From Moesziomyces globuligerus (lineage: Eukaryota > Basidiomycota > Ustilaginomycetes > Ustilaginales > Ustilaginaceae), in contig JARVLF010000011.1 of assembly GCA_030849465.1 (NCBI GenBank), forward strand, positions 372,001 to 436,000: a stretch of DNA of 64,000 nucleotides, read 5' to 3'. The translations under genes were made by a program, and so were the position numbers. The notes beneath the pieces were generated by a model, which saw nothing but the letters and a program-made list of their open reading frames with translations, did no database searches and was not told the origin of the DNA. This document shows positions 37,601 through 49,313 of the stretch, in pieces. Numbering within the stretch: position 1 is the first letter of the stretch; each line of letters opens with the position of its first letter.

Positions 37601-40147
37601 ATGGCGCCGGTCATCGCTAGCTCGGGTCAGACCCGATCGCGGCTTCCTCCAAAATGGATGCAGCCGCACCGCACCACGCCCAAGACCCTCGCCGCCGACT
37701 CGAAGCCCCTCGATGCCACCGCACCTGCTGCTGTGACGCGGGACAGTCCCGTCCGCTGGTCGACCAATACGCTTGCTTTCGATCCCAACGATACCGTTCG
37801 CAGTCGGGCCGAGTCCACCACCTCCACCTACGTCGACACCTTCGCCCACCGTCGCAAGAGTCGCATCAGCGATCTCTCCTGCATCGATCACGCCGACGCC
37901 GCCGACTTGGCACAGCTCACGCCTTCCGACAGCCTCACATCCAGCATCAACGATCTCTCCCTCACCCTCAACGATGACAATTACTCCATCCCGCCCATCG
38001 CCAACCTGCATGACGACAAATATGCTTCCAACCACGAAACGGACCAGGCGCGACTCTCTGACAATGCGAGAGGCTCCATTGTCGATGGTGAATTCGAGGC
38101 TCACTTCTACGAGAACGATGAAGACAACGATGACGAGGACGATCATCTCACAGATAGAATCGACAGGCTGATGGCTGCCACCATGGAGGCACTCGAGGCT
38201 TCCAACCGCCTCGTCTTGGACACGCTCGCCTCAAGAGCCAAGCTCGCCCAGCTCAATGCCATCGAAGCGGCACTTGATTCTCAACTCGATTCTCGAGAGG
38301 CCCATCTGCGTCGTCAGATCATCGCCGTCTCAGATATGTCCGACTTCATGGCCAGAACATCAGCAGAGCTTCAGAAGCTCACAGGCCTTGGCCAAGCGGC
38401 CCGTCCACCCTCAGTCGACCTTTCCTCTGCTACTAGCCAGCTCGCTGCACTCGTCGAACCTGCCGAGCTGCAGGTCCGCGGCGCGGCGGCGACCGGCATC
38501 GTTCAAGCACAAGACCGCGACGCAACCATCGGCAAGACCGCTGCGAAGCGGCTCGAACGCATGCTGCACGCTCCCACCACGCCCAACGCCTCGCCGTCAT
38601 CCGCCGCCTCCAATCCCTCGAGAAGAGCCTTTTCGATCTCCAACTTTGCCTCAGTGCAGTCGAGCATCGCCGAGGAGTCGTCGAGCGGACACGAAGAACA
38701 TGTCAGTCAACAGTCAAACTCGTCGTCCACAACACCCAAGACGGCTGCCGATTCCGCCTCCGAGAGCCGCAGTGCGACGCCTCAGAAGAAGCGTTCTGTC
38801 AGCTACGACAGTCGCGCTTCCGCCAGCATCAAGCTCATGTCCAGACTCGGCGGTCCGTCAAGATCAGCATCAGCAGCGGGATCCGCCCTCACTGCAGCTC
38901 CGGTCACTGCTCCATCAATTGCTTCGGGAGCCTCTGCTGCATCCTCGTCAGCACCCGTGCTTGCCGTCGGCCGAACCACCTCCGACACACCAGACTTGAG
39001 CAAGCCAGCAGCCGCGCGCGCCTCTTCCGCCACGGCACAACCCGTCAAGAGACCCTCGCTCATGGCAGCTCTTCGGCAAGAACCCGTCTTGGCGTCCAAG
39101 TCGGCCAAGCCGGATCCGAGCTCGACGAAGGAAATCGAAGCTATCGCAGGCCTACCGAGCTACAGTCGGGCCTCTGGTCTCAAGACCGAGTCCGACTCAG
39201 GATCGGCTTCCAAGTCGGCGGAATCGACGCTCGCAGCTTTACTCGGCATGTCGACCGCGCCAGCCTCGGCCTCTGTCTCTTCGCGGAACGAGACGCCCTC
39301 GGATTCGTCGTACTTCGACAGTGCGACAGAAGGGTCGGTCCTTTCAGCCTCGCCTCCTACGCCGGGTAGTATGCATGCTATTCGTGGCGTGCTCGCAACG
39401 CCCTGGAAGCCCAGCACGCGCGATGACGCCCGCGAAGGCGGTATCACATCTGCAGATCCATCGAATGCGAAGCAGCGCCGCTTCTCGGGACAGTACTCGA
39501 CCTTGGTGAGTCCGCGAGCTTCACTGTCGCTCTCGGATCGCGAGCGCGCCGGCCAGCTTTCCTCGCAGCTTGCTGAGCTTCGCGCGGAGCGTGTCACGTG
39601 GAACTCTCAGTCTCTCGGCACGGCAGAGGTCGGAGTCGCCGGTACGCCGACTGCGAGCTCGAGCGCGGGCGGCGGCGGTGCGCTGCGTGCGCTACAAAAG
39701 CTCAACGAGATGTCGGCCGCCAAGATCGCGGGTCACAGCGGCGCTACGCCGGACGAGGAAGGCAGCGCGTGGTATGCCGGAGGCAAGCGCGTCTCGCTCG
39801 GGCTTGGACTACCCAGCTTCTCCGGGCTGCGACCGAGCGCATCTCGGTCGACCTCGACCGCGGGACCAGCGGAAGCTACAACCTCGCCCTCTCCGAACCC
39901 TGCAAAGTCATCCGCTGCTGTGGCAGAGGTCCGCAAGCGCTCGAACGAATCAGGCAGCGCGTCGCGCACAAGAGTCGAAAGTCCTGCACCCTCACCATCC
40001 GAGGGTGCCGACGCTGATGCCGCCAACACGTCGTCGTCCTCTCTGCTTGGCTGGCGATCGTGGACATCGTGGAACGCAGCTTCGCCGAATATGAGCAGCG
40101 AGGTAGCCACTCCGCAGAGGTGGTCAGGCCGTACCACAGAGCTGTAG
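37601..40147 (+). CDS. Disordered Ser/Ala-rich protein with a central coiled coil
   Basis: 848 aa, one exon, ATG at 37601 (a GTG 24 bp upstream is not used). The N-terminus has ordered-looking motifs (RWSTNTLAFDPNDTVRSR, VDTFAHRRKSRISDLS), then an acidic stretch (ENDEDNDDEDDH, about 170-180). A coiled-coil segment follows at about 184-265: LTDRIDRLMAATMEALEASNRLVLDTLASRAKLAQLNAIEAALDSQLDSREAHLRR. The remaining roughly 580 residues are Ser/Ala/Thr-rich with many SP sites. A conserved-looking C-terminal end contains LLGWRSWTSWNAASP, a tryptophan-rich patch. I do not recognise the family; oligomerisation or scaffold function through the coiled coil is a guess. Probably a real gene because of its length and coherent composition. 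Confidence 0.7.
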   Translation: MAPVIASSGQTRSRLPPKWMQPHRTTPKTLAADSKPLDATAPAAVTRDSPVRWSTNTLAFDPNDTVRSRAESTTSTYVDTFAHRRKSRISDLSCIDHADAADLAQLTPSDSLTSSINDLSLTLNDDNYSIPPIANLHDDKYASNHETDQARLSDNARGSIVDGEFEAHFYENDEDNDDEDDHLTDRIDRLMAATMEALEASNRLVLDTLASRAKLAQLNAIEAALDSQLDSREAHLRRQIIAVSDMSDFMARTSAELQKLTGLGQAARPPSVDLSSATSQLAALVEPAELQVRGAAATGIVQAQDRDATIGKTAAKRLERMLHAPTTPNASPSSAASNPSRRAFSISNFASVQSSIAEESSSGHEEHVSQQSNSSSTTPKTAADSASESRSATPQKKRSVSYDSRASASIKLMSRLGGPSRSASAAGSALTAAPVTAPSIASGASAASSSAPVLAVGRTTSDTPDLSKPAAARASSATAQPVKRPSLMAALRQEPVLASKSAKPDPSSTKEIEAIAGLPSYSRASGLKTESDSGSASKSAESTLAALLGMSTAPASASVSSRNETPSDSSYFDSATEGSVLSASPPTPGSMHAIRGVLATPWKPSTRDDAREGGITSADPSNAKQRRFSGQYSTLVSPRASLSLSDRERAGQLSSQLAELRAERVTWNSQSLGTAEVGVAGTPTASSSAGGGGALRALQKLNEMSAAKIAGHSGATPDEEGSAWYAGGKRVSLGLGLPSFSGLRPSASRSTSTAGPAEATTSPSPNPAKSSAAVAEVRKRSNESGSASRTRVESPAPSPSEGADADAANTSSSSLLGWRSWTSWNAASPNMSSEVATPQRWSGRTTEL

Positions 40148-40724
40148 ACTCTTGACGTCTCGCAGCCACATGCTCTCATCTCATCGAGACCCTCTTCTCC
40201 TCATCGCATCACATACACACTCCTTTTGTCTTATGCCACAACCAGCTCTGCGAGCGTATACCAGGTCGGCGCTTCTTCTTGTATTTTTACTCTCCGCAAT
40301 GGATACTCTGAGCATGCTCCTTGTGTGGGATACTGACGGGTGCTAGGCGTCTTGAAGGCTGGACCCAGTTTGGGGATGAACCGCAACAGCACGGTGCGGC
40401 GACGAAGGCCGAGGAGATTGACCACAATTTAACACAATCGAAAAATGAGGACGCCGGGGCATGACCGTGCGCCGCGCGGAGTGCAGAAGACTCGACTGCT
40501 CGCAACCAACTCTGTCTTCACGCGACACCTTCTCGACGTTCGACGGCAGCGGCAGAATGGGCAGATCCGCGCTGCAGGCTTGGCAATAGCTGAGGCTGAC
40601 GTACAGCGACCACTAACAAACGCCTGTTCCTGCGCTTTCGGCATCCGCAGCGCTCTTCGACCACGCTTCTAGCAGCACACGAGGCCAACATCCTTCTGCC
40701 GACCGGGCGGGATTCGGGTGGACG
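40148..40724. other. Intergenic spacer
   Basis: 577 bp between two plus-strand genes; no gene or clear motif seen. Confidence 0.45.
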
Positions 40725-42466
40725 ATGAGTTCAGCGACGGTGGAGGAATTCGTGGAGCTGCTGAATGCGGAGCAGCATGTGGATCTGCAGAAGCTGCGCG
40801 ATCTGGCGCGGCACGGCGTGCAGGCGCAGGTGCGCGGCGAGGTCTGGCTCTACCTGCTCGGTGTGCTTAGCGACGACAAGGGCCAGGAGATGACCTCGGT
40901 CCGCAGCAAGTACCTCGAATACGAAGCCTTGGACAAGCACAATCCGGCGCTCGAGAAGCGGGTGCGCACAGAGTGCCAGCGATACTACCAGAAGAGGTTG
41001 GGCGCAAGACCGCCTCAGGGTCGGACGCTCATGCGCAGCTCGCGCAGTGTCCTCGCACGCAGACCGGGCGGCTACTCGACCAACGCAGGAACAACAAGCG
41101 CAAGAGAATACGCTGCAGATGGTACGGCACAAGGGCTAGCAGGAGGGACAGGGCTGATCATGATTGGGAATCCGCATTCTTTGCCTCCCGCAATCGGCAC
41201 GGCGTCGATCGCAACGGCGACGTTGCTCGGCGCAGACAGGGGGCCGAATAGGGTCAATGACGGTAGGATCCATGCGCTCGGAGGCATCATTGGCGAGAGC
41301 GGTGTGTCGGCAGCGATGGACGCAGACGATCCGGACGCAGCGGCTGCGCTTGAGCTCAAGCGCTTCGGACGCAGTGTCGAGAACATCATCTGCGCCTTCA
41401 TGAACCGATGCTCCGCGGCGGAAGCAGCACGAAGACGCCTCGCAGACGCACCCAACATAGGCACATCAAGCGCACAAGATCAGGATTCCAGCACCGCTCC
41501 TTCGACAACAAGTACGGGCGAGGCGCAAAACGGCGAGCGCCGACCAGGGGACCACACGCAGTGGGGCGACGATCCGTTCCGATCCGAGGCCATCGAGGCT
41601 GCCAACAGCCGTCAGACGGCGTACGATAACGAGGCAGGAGCGTCGCGGTCCAACGGTGGTGCTCGGTCACGGCACGCGCATGCAGGTGGAAGCAGCTCGC
41701 GGTCACGCTCACGCGCAGGATCTCTGAGCGGTGCAGGCACTGCCGCGACATCTGGCTCTGGTCGAGAGCCCGCAAATGCGGAGGAAGGGGTGCGATCTCG
41801 CATGCCGCGCGAGTACGAGTGGGAGCCTCAGATCAGCACGGCTGCGGGGGGCCGCTCTGGAAGCGCTGCAGAGTTCCACCCTGCGCTGGTGTACCTGTGT
41901 GCGCCGTTTGTGCAGTGCGTGCGCGTCGAGGCGGGCATGTACTTTGCGTTTGAGAAGCTCATGCTGCTCATGTCGCGGCACAGTGCGCGCAACCCTCTCC
42001 CGCGGCAGGTAGCGACGTTCCTGACGCTGTTCAGAACGACGCTGCCCGAGCTGCACTCGTACTTTGAGGAGGAGGAGGTGGACATCATCGGATTCGCGAC
42101 CAACTGGTTGCAACACCTCCTGGCGGGAGAGCTGAGGATCGAAGACCTGATGCGGCTGTGGGATACCTACTTTGCGCTACCGGACTTTATGGATCTGCAT
42201 CTGTACGTGTGCATCGCCATCCTCACCAACTGCAAGGACTCGCTCGAAGAACTCGACAGGTCCGAAACGAGGAGCATGCTGGATAGCCTGCCCCCGCTCG
42301 ACATTGATCGTGTAAGTAGTCGGCTCAGCAGACATGGCTCGCATGAGACGGGGAACGACTGGGACTGACCACATCTACATGCCTTTTTTTTGCTCTTTGG
42401 CAGATCATCAACGAGGCGATCAACATTCGGCTCAGCCATCAGCGCTCACAGCGCTCCGAAGAGTGA
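40725..42466 (+). CDS. Divergent TBC-domain protein, two exons
   Basis: Exons 40725-42311 and 42404-42466, 92-nt intron (GTAAGT...TTGGCAG); the product is 549 aa ending RIINEAINIRLSHQRSQRSEE. The TBC fold is indicated by LRDLARHGVQAQVRGEVWLYLLGV (25-47) and ENIICAFMNRC (219-229). It is further supported by FHPALVYLCAPFVQ (384-397), MYFAFEKLMLLM and IIGFATNWLQHLLAGELRIEDLMRLWDTYFA. Two large disordered inserts (about 92-215 and 230-382) split the domain. I cannot find either catalytic finger: no IxxDxxR before insert 1, and FHPALVYL stands where YxQG is expected. I recall fungal relatives of this subtype with the same HPALVYLC block. It may be a non-catalytic Rab or adaptor-binding TBC protein. 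A stop follows soon if the intron is retained. Confidence 0.82.
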
Positions 42467-44476
42467 GCAGATCGGACAGCACTCGCCTCGTAATGGTCTA
42501 TTGCTCTATTTGCATCATTAAATCAGGCGTCGACTGTGAGAATGGCGACGTGTGCTTAGTACATCCTCGAAGCTGCAGGCTGCGAAGCGAGAAGCGGAGA
42601 GGGGGAGTCAGGAGGGCTCGTGAGAGTACGTCAAACTGACAGTGCAGCAAGTTGGTGCGTGGTGGTGCAGGCTCGGCCGATAGACCGGTAGCGAGTCTTG
42701 GATGAGGTTGACGGGAGTGCGTCGTGTGGAGCTGGACGCGGATGTGCGTTCCTGAAGCGGCAAGGCGGCTGCACAGCCTCGGAGGCTGGATTTTCCGCGC
42801 GTCGGCGTCGGCGACGGCTGTGCCATCGGCGTGCAGATTTCGACCCTCACGACTGCCAGCGAGACGTGCAGCCGCTGCCAAGCAAAGCGCGCGAGAATCA
42901 CATGTCTGCAGGTGCTGCCAGTGACAGCGCATGCTGCCCCCTCTGCGCATGCATTGCTGTGCGGAGCGCGGGCGAGGAGATCCGGTTGTGAGACGGCAGT
43001 AAGCCATGTGGCCGAAAGGCGGCTGTTCAGTACTGTATGCCGGAGGCATAAAAGCCTCCGGCTCGGCCCAGCCCCATGATCGGGGAGAAGGATCCCATCT
43101 GATCGCGATGAAGAGCGATGGCCAAAGAGGGGGCGCACGCTGCGTGCCAGCTGGATGTTGCGCTGTAGCTTCGATGGCAAAAGCGCAGCATCTCGCAGCG
43201 CGGTGCAGCGGGCACAAGATGAGCTAGCTCGTCGGAAGGGACCGATGGAGTCACCAAATTCAACCGCATGGCACTCGAGTAACGTCCAGCCTTGTCCTTT
43301 TGGAACAGCGGCTTGCACAGAAGCTCAGCTGAGTAGAAGTCAGCATCGGATCATGGTGGGCTCACGGCTGTCGAACGACGCACGTCAGCCCGTGTCGGCG
43401 CCAAGCTCGGCGCGGTTGTTCATCGTGGTGAGCGCGCGTCTCAGATGGTGATCAACGAGGTGCATTTTGAATTAAGAAAAAAAAAAAAAGTTACTCGCCG
43501 GCAGCGCGAAGCGAAGGTGAAAAAATAGACACGCATATTTGAACTCCGCTTGGCCTCCGAGAGACACCGCTCCGCAAGCACATGCTCAGCGCGACACTTG
43601 TTCGAGCAGCGCTGAGCACGTCGGGAGGAAGTGAAGCTCGGAGGCTTGATCGAGGGAACCGACGCAAGTGCGAAGTAGAACGTTGTCGCGAGGGCGGAAG
43701 GGTGCCGAGAGCCAAGCAAACGGGGCAGAGAAAGAGTGGATGAGCAGATCGGCGTTTCGTCTTACCCACGCCGCTGTCAGATGCGCGAGCGGCTGATGCG
43801 CGTGTGTTGGCCGCGTGCATGCGCTGGCGGCCAAAGCAACGCTGCCCCGCGATGTGATGCGATGTGATGCGAGGCGAGGCGAGGCGCGGCGTTGACGCAA
43901 CCTCGTTTTTTTTACTTTGCTTTGACACCGCGATGCTCGCCGTGCGCAAGCCGCCCTTGCAGGATCGCATGCGCTGCTTCGGCGCTCTTCCGCTCGACAG
44001 CTCCCACAACAGGGCGATAGCTCCGCTCCAAGGGCAGTGCATTCACACGCCACGCTCGATAGACTCAATGTGACTTCCACAAAGCAGCGCGCAAAGCAGT
44101 TCGTAATCCACGCCATCACGGCCAGCGAGGATCGTGAGTCCAACATCGCTCAAGCGCCAGCCTTGCGCTTCTTTCTGCCCACCCCTCCGCCATCGGATCA
44201 GCCGTCCTCATCTGAGAACCACCAACCCTCCCTTTCGCGCAACCTCGGCCTCTCTTCCTTCCCACTTGCCAGGCTGCGACGAGCAAGTCCGCTACCAACT
44301 TCATCCCTACCGTTCCCCACCACCCACATTCGCGTCTCATCTTTCATTCGTTCTTTTCCCACAGCCTCCAAGGCACTGGACCGCCCACACGCATGCATCG
44401 ACCCTGAACGGCTCTGGATCCCATACGCCGCACGCCTTGCTCGATCGCCGACAGCGCTGCCGCGTCGCATTCCACC
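42467..44476. other. Intergenic region upstream of chitin synthase
   Basis: 2 kb. Contains an A-rich run near 43480 and a GATGTGATGC / GAGGC tandem patch at 43851-43886. The pyrimidine-rich stretch from about 44160 to 44476 is the likely chitin synthase leader. Overlapping open frames on both strands carry no recognisable protein. Confidence 0.5.
43851..43886. repeat. Compound short tandem repeat
   Basis: Two copies of GATGTGATGC followed by three of GAGGC. Non-coding. Confidence 0.7.
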
Positions 44477-47400
44477 ATGAGCTACGACGCATACTCCACC
44501 CGGCCCGGCCAGGGCCGCCAGCAGCGCCAACAGCGCTCCTACCAGCTCTCGGTAAGTTCTCACGTCGCCAACCCACTTCATTGTCGTAGGTGACGTAGCT
44601 GCTTCTAGCGCTTCATCGCCGAGGTGCCAAGTGGCTGCAGCCATCAGCACAGCTTGGATCCCTGCATCGTGCACGTCGTAGCCCCGCCGCCTGCCTTGCG
44701 CCGCCCAACAGACAGCGACTGACAGCCCGCTTGCTTCCTCCTTGTTATACCCAACCCCCTTTGCATGCCTCTCAATCATCCCAAAATTCGCGCAACGATG
44801 TCCTCCGTGCTTCGCTGGTTGGACGGCTTTCGCCCAATTCAGGACGATCCACTTCGCCAGCCCACAGCTCCCTACGCCAACCCCGTCGGCAGCTATGGCA
44901 GCTCAACCAGCATGCATCCCGACAATCCCTTCTACGCGGGCGAAAACCCCAGCTTCCAAACACTAGCTCCCGGCACCTCGGAGGGTCATGGCAACTTTGG
45001 ATACGAAGAAGAGTACAAGGTCCCCCTCACCGAATCTGCCGATGAAAAGTACGGCCTCTCCCAGACCGGTCACAGCGCATACAACTTGCCAAACCCAAGC
45101 TCCTTCCCGACCCCAGCCCCCTACGGCGGCCCCTCATCCTACTCGTCCGACCTCGGTCCCGAGGACAGCGCCAGTCAGGTCGCCTGGGCCAAACGCCAGC
45201 AGGCGCCCAAGCGCGGCCTCACCAAGAAGGTCAAGCTCACGCGTGGTCACTGGATCGTAGACCACCCCGTCCCCACCGCAGTCAAGAACTCGGTCGAGCC
45301 CAAGTGGGCCCAGGGCAGCCGCACCCAGGAGTTCACCCACATGCGCTACACCGCCGCCACCTGCGACCCAGACGAGTTTACGCTCGAAAACGGATGGAGC
45401 CTCCGCACCTCGTCCCAGTACGGCCGCGACACGGAGCTTCTCATCGCCATCACCTACTACAACGAAGACCGCATCCTGCTCGCACGCACGCTTCACGGTG
45501 TCATGCTCAATATTCGTGACATCTGCAAGAGCAAGGCCTCCAAGTTCTGGCGTCGCTCCGCCGAGGAGGGCCGCCCCGGATGGCAGCGCATCGTCGTCAG
45601 CCTCATCTTTGACGGCATCGACCCGTGCGACAAGGAGGTGCTCGACCTACTCGCTACCGTCGGCGTCTACCAGGACGGCGTCATGAAGCGCAAGGTCGAC
45701 GGCAAGGAGACCGTCGCTCACCTCTTCGAGTACACCACCCAGCTCTCGGTCGATCCCACCCCAGCACTCATCCAGCCGCACGGCGACGACGCCTCCAACC
45801 TCGTGCCCGTCCAGATGATCTTCTGCCTCAAGCAGAAGAACAGCAAGAAGATCAACAGTCACCGCTGGCTCTTCAACGCGCTCGGCCGCCACCTCCAGCC
45901 CGAGCTGTGCGTCCTCATCGACGCCGGTACCAAGCCGGGCCACAAGTCGCTCTACTACCTCTGGGAGGCCTTCTACAACAACGCCAACCTCGGCGGCGCC
46001 TGTGGCGAGATCCACGCCATGATCAAGAACGGCCGCAAGCTCATCAACCCGCTCGTCGCGGCGCAGAACTTCGAATACAAGATGTCCAACATCCTCGACA
46101 AGCCGCTCGAGTCGACATTCGGCTACGTCAGCGTGCTGCCCGGTGCGTTCAGCGCCTACCGCTTCCGCGCCATCCAGGGAAGACCGCTGCAGCAGTACTT
46201 CCACGGCGACCACACGCTCGCCGACCGGCTCGGCAAGAAGGGCCTGCATGGCATGGACATCTTCACCAAGAACATGTTCTTGGCCGAGGACCGCATCCTC
46301 TGCTTCGAGCTTGTGGCCAAGGCGGGCGATCGCTGGACGCTCACCTACGTCAAGCCGTCCAAGGGCGAGACCGACGTGCCCGAAGGCGCGGCCGAGCTCA
46401 TCTCGCAGCGCCGTCGCTGGCTCAACGGTTCGTTTGCCGCGTCCATCTACTCGCTCGTGCACTTCTTCCGGATCTACAAGTCCAACCACGGCATCATCCG
46501 GCTCTTCTTCTTCCACCTCCAGGCGCTCTACAACGCCTTTGTGCTCATCTTTTCCTGGTTTGCGCTCGCCAACCTGTGGCTGACCTTTTCGATCATCATC
46601 GAGTTCCTCCCGGACGAGCTGCTCAAGGACCAATCGCAGACCACGCTCATCGTCTTCCACTGGATCAACCAGGCGGTCAAGTGGGTGTACGTCTTCTTTT
46701 TGGGACTGCAATTCGTGCTCGCGCTCGGCAACCGGCCCAAGGGTGAAAAGACGACGTACATCGTCTCGTTCATCGTCTTTGGCATCTTGGGCCTGTATCT
46801 CATCTTCACTTCGCTTTGGCTCACACTGCGGGCGCTGGTGCACACCAACTTCACCGGCGACATCTGGCATGCGCTGTTCAATCAGACGACGGGCGTGCTG
46901 ATCGCGGCGCTGGCGGCTACATTTGGCATCTACCTCATCGCCTCGATCCTGTACGCCGACCCGTGGCACATGATCACGTCGTTCCCGCAGTACATGCTGA
47001 TCGCGCCCTCGTTCATCAACGTGCTCAACGTCTACGCCTTCTGCAACCTGCACGACGTCAGCTGGGGTACCAAGGGCTCGGACAAGGCGGACGCGCTGCC
47101 CACGGTCGACACCAAGAAGGACAAGGGCACCGAGCCGGGTACGGTCGAGGAGATCGAGCGCCACCAGGACGACATTGACGAGACGTTCAAGGCGGTCGTC
47201 TCGCGTGCCGTCGCGCCGTTCAAGCCCGAAGAGTCGGTCGAGAAGCCGACGATCGACGACAGCAACAAGACCTTCCGCACGAGGCTGGTTGCGTTCTGGC
47301 TGCTGACCAACGGCGCGCTCACCGTCGCCATCGAGAACGTCAACGGCCTCAACACGGGGCTGACCAACACGCAGATTGAGCAGCAGCAGAGCTCCAAGCA

Positions 47401-47518
47401 GTCGACCTACTTCAAGATCATCCTGTGGGCGACGTTTGGGCTCTCGCTCTTCCGCTTTGTCGGCTGCCTCATCTACTGGGTCAAGCGCAACACCACGCGC
47501 TGCTTCCGCAAGACTTAG
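44477..47518 (+). CDS. Chitin synthase, division 1 (class I-III type)
   Basis: Exon 1 is 44477-44551 (25 codons), intron 44552-44842 (291 nt, GTAAGT donor, ATTCAG acceptor), exon 2 44843-47518; product 916 aa. A disordered N-terminus of about 165 residues precedes the chitin_synth_1N region ([17 protein letters not shown], then [29 protein letters not shown]). The GT2 domain contains [72 protein letters not shown] (catalytic Asp, near residue 508) and [10 protein letters not shown] (near 547). At least seven membrane helices follow. The enzyme makes beta-1,4-GlcNAc polymer at the plasma membrane. The intron stays open in frame near its 3' end, so a transcript starting inside it could begin at ATG 44765. 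Class within division 1 not resolved. Confidence 0.94.
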
Positions 47519-48032
47519 TGCAGAACCAATACAATGGACATTCCGGCTGCAGTTGAAGGGATGGGAGTGCTGTGCTGTGCTGTGCGGCTGGGGTGTGAGT
47601 CGGGGTGGAGCATGTGGAGTGAGACAGGCGCGGTGGCGGATAACGCAAGGGCGCGGCTCGAGCACGTCAAGGCCAACTTTAAGCAGCACCTGAGCCGAGC
47701 CCAACCAAAAATCCGGAATGCAGCCAACGCGCCTTTGTGTGGCCTGGCTCAGCCGAGCGCCCCTTCGCACAGTCCACCACCTTCTCAGCCATCATCTTCA
47801 TCAGTGCAACATCTGGTCGACGGCCTCACCTGCTTTGCGACTGCTATCAGCTTGCTGCCTTGCGAGCTGAATCCTGTGGTACACGACGACAGCACTTCGC
47901 GCTCGGCTGATCGGCGTGCCCCACATCCGCACACCGCCGATCCGTCTGCTTTCCTCACCCCGCATCCCCACGCGTGCCTACACCACCGCATCTACCATTG
48001 GACCTGCCTCCACCTTCGCGCGCAGATTCAGT
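47519..48032. other. Intergenic spacer with TGTGC repeat
   Basis: 514 bp between chitin synthase and the aldo-keto reductase. A short TGCTG/TGTGC run lies at about 47568-47586. The frame just upstream of 48033 reads like a mitochondrial presequence (Arg/Ser/Thr-rich) but has no ATG. Confidence 0.45.
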
Positions 48033-49127
48033 ATGGCGTCGAGTCAAGCGTCCAGCTCGCTTTCCGGCGTCGGTACCTCGTCGGGTGCTGGCACTGGACC
48101 GCAATCATCGACACCAGCTGGTCGGTCACGGCTGTCGTCCATGCCGCGGCTGCTGTACGGTACGGCGTGGAAGGGCGAATATACCTCGGATCTCGTGATC
48201 CTTGCGCTCACCCACGGCTTCCGTGGTATCGACACGGCTGCGCAGCGGAAGCACTACCGCGAAGATCACGTCGGTCAGGCGCTCGAGATTGCCCAATCCG
48301 ACCTCCAGCTCGACAGGCGCGATGTGTGGGTGCAGACCAAGTTCACGCCGCGCTCGGGGCAGGACTGGACGCAAGCTGCGCTGGTACCGTTTGGACATGA
48401 CGAGCCGGTGCAGGTGCAGGTGCGCAAGAGCTTTGCGGCGAGCCTGAGGAACCTTCATCCGTGGCTGGAGTTCGAGGCGCTGGACAAAGTGGCCGGCAAG
48501 ATCAGTGCGAATTACGCCGCAGGCTCCGATTTGGACGCGGGCGTCGAGTACGGCGATAAGCGCGGAGAGGCCTACGTCGACAGCTATGTGCTGCACTCGC
48601 CACTCACCACGCTGGACAGGACGCTGCATGTGTGGGCGGCCATGGAGAGCTTCGTCCACCTCGGACTCGCAAGACAGATTGGGGTCTCGAACGTCTACGA
48701 TGCCGAGATCTTCCAGGCACTGTCGCGCACGACGAGGATTCCTCCCTCGGTGCTGCAAAACCGGTGGCATTATACCACTGGACACGACGTCGCTCTGCTC
48801 TCCATACTGTCTCCGGCCTTGACGCCCAACGAGTGCGCCGAGCCCGTCGTCTACCAGCCCTTTTGGTCGCTCACGGGCAACCCGAATCTGCTAGCCTCCA
48901 AACCGGTGCTGGAGGCCGCAGAGACGCTCGGATGGACTCCGCAACAGATCGTCTATGCCTTCCTGGCACGCGGGATGGACATCCCAACCCTCAAAGTCAC
49001 CGTCCTATCGGGCACCAAAGACGAGGCTCACATGCAACAGGCCGTCCACGCCGTCGAAAACGCCGCCGATCCAAGATGGACTACAGAAAGCGTAGATGCC
49101 ATCCGCAAGTTCGTCTACGGCGAGTAA
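48033..49127 (+). CDS. Aldo-keto reductase family protein
   Basis: 364 aa, one exon, ATG at 48033 (the frame is open further up but only with GTG). After a Ser/Gly-rich N-terminus (1-35), the barrel begins at RLLYGTAWKGEYT. The AKR tetrad is recognisable: Asp67 (HGFRGIDTAA), Tyr75 (RKHYRED), Lys103 (WVQTKF) and His188 (DSYVLHSPL). Later strands read GLARQIGVSNVYD, PPSVLQNRWH and YQPFWSLTGNPNLL. It is expected to use NADPH to reduce an aldehyde or ketone; the substrate is not predictable. The open 5' frame upstream encodes an Arg/Ser/Thr-rich stretch (TRAYTTASTIGPASTFARRFS) that would suit mitochondrial targeting if an upstream exon or non-AUG start existed; that is speculation. Confidence 0.87.
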   Translation: MASSQASSSLSGVGTSSGAGTGPQSSTPAGRSRLSSMPRLLYGTAWKGEYTSDLVILALTHGFRGIDTAAQRKHYREDHVGQALEIAQSDLQLDRRDVWVQTKFTPRSGQDWTQAALVPFGHDEPVQVQVRKSFAASLRNLHPWLEFEALDKVAGKISANYAAGSDLDAGVEYGDKRGEAYVDSYVLHSPLTTLDRTLHVWAAMESFVHLGLARQIGVSNVYDAEIFQALSRTTRIPPSVLQNRWHYTTGHDVALLSILSPALTPNECAEPVVYQPFWSLTGNPNLLASKPVLEAAETLGWTPQQIVYAFLARGMDIPTLKVTVLSGTKDEAHMQQAVHAVENAADPRWTTESVDAIRKFVYGE

Positions 49128-49313
49128 ATCCTCCCTCGCCCCGCTCCACATCCTGACTTTTGTACTTGTAAGCCATCTTCATCTCAGATCTGCCATGCTA
49201 TCCACAGCCTGAGTCTCAGCGGAGCACACAGTCTCGCACGCTGACGGATCGGCGCGGGTATCAAAGTGCATTGAGCGCCGAATTGGAGTCCATGATTTGG
49301 GTGGGGGCGATTG

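Noticed and set aside
45647..47770. 707-codon open frame antisense to chitin synthase
   Set aside because: Same codon-bias effect; composition is Arg/Glu/Asp/Val/Leu-rich and domain-free.
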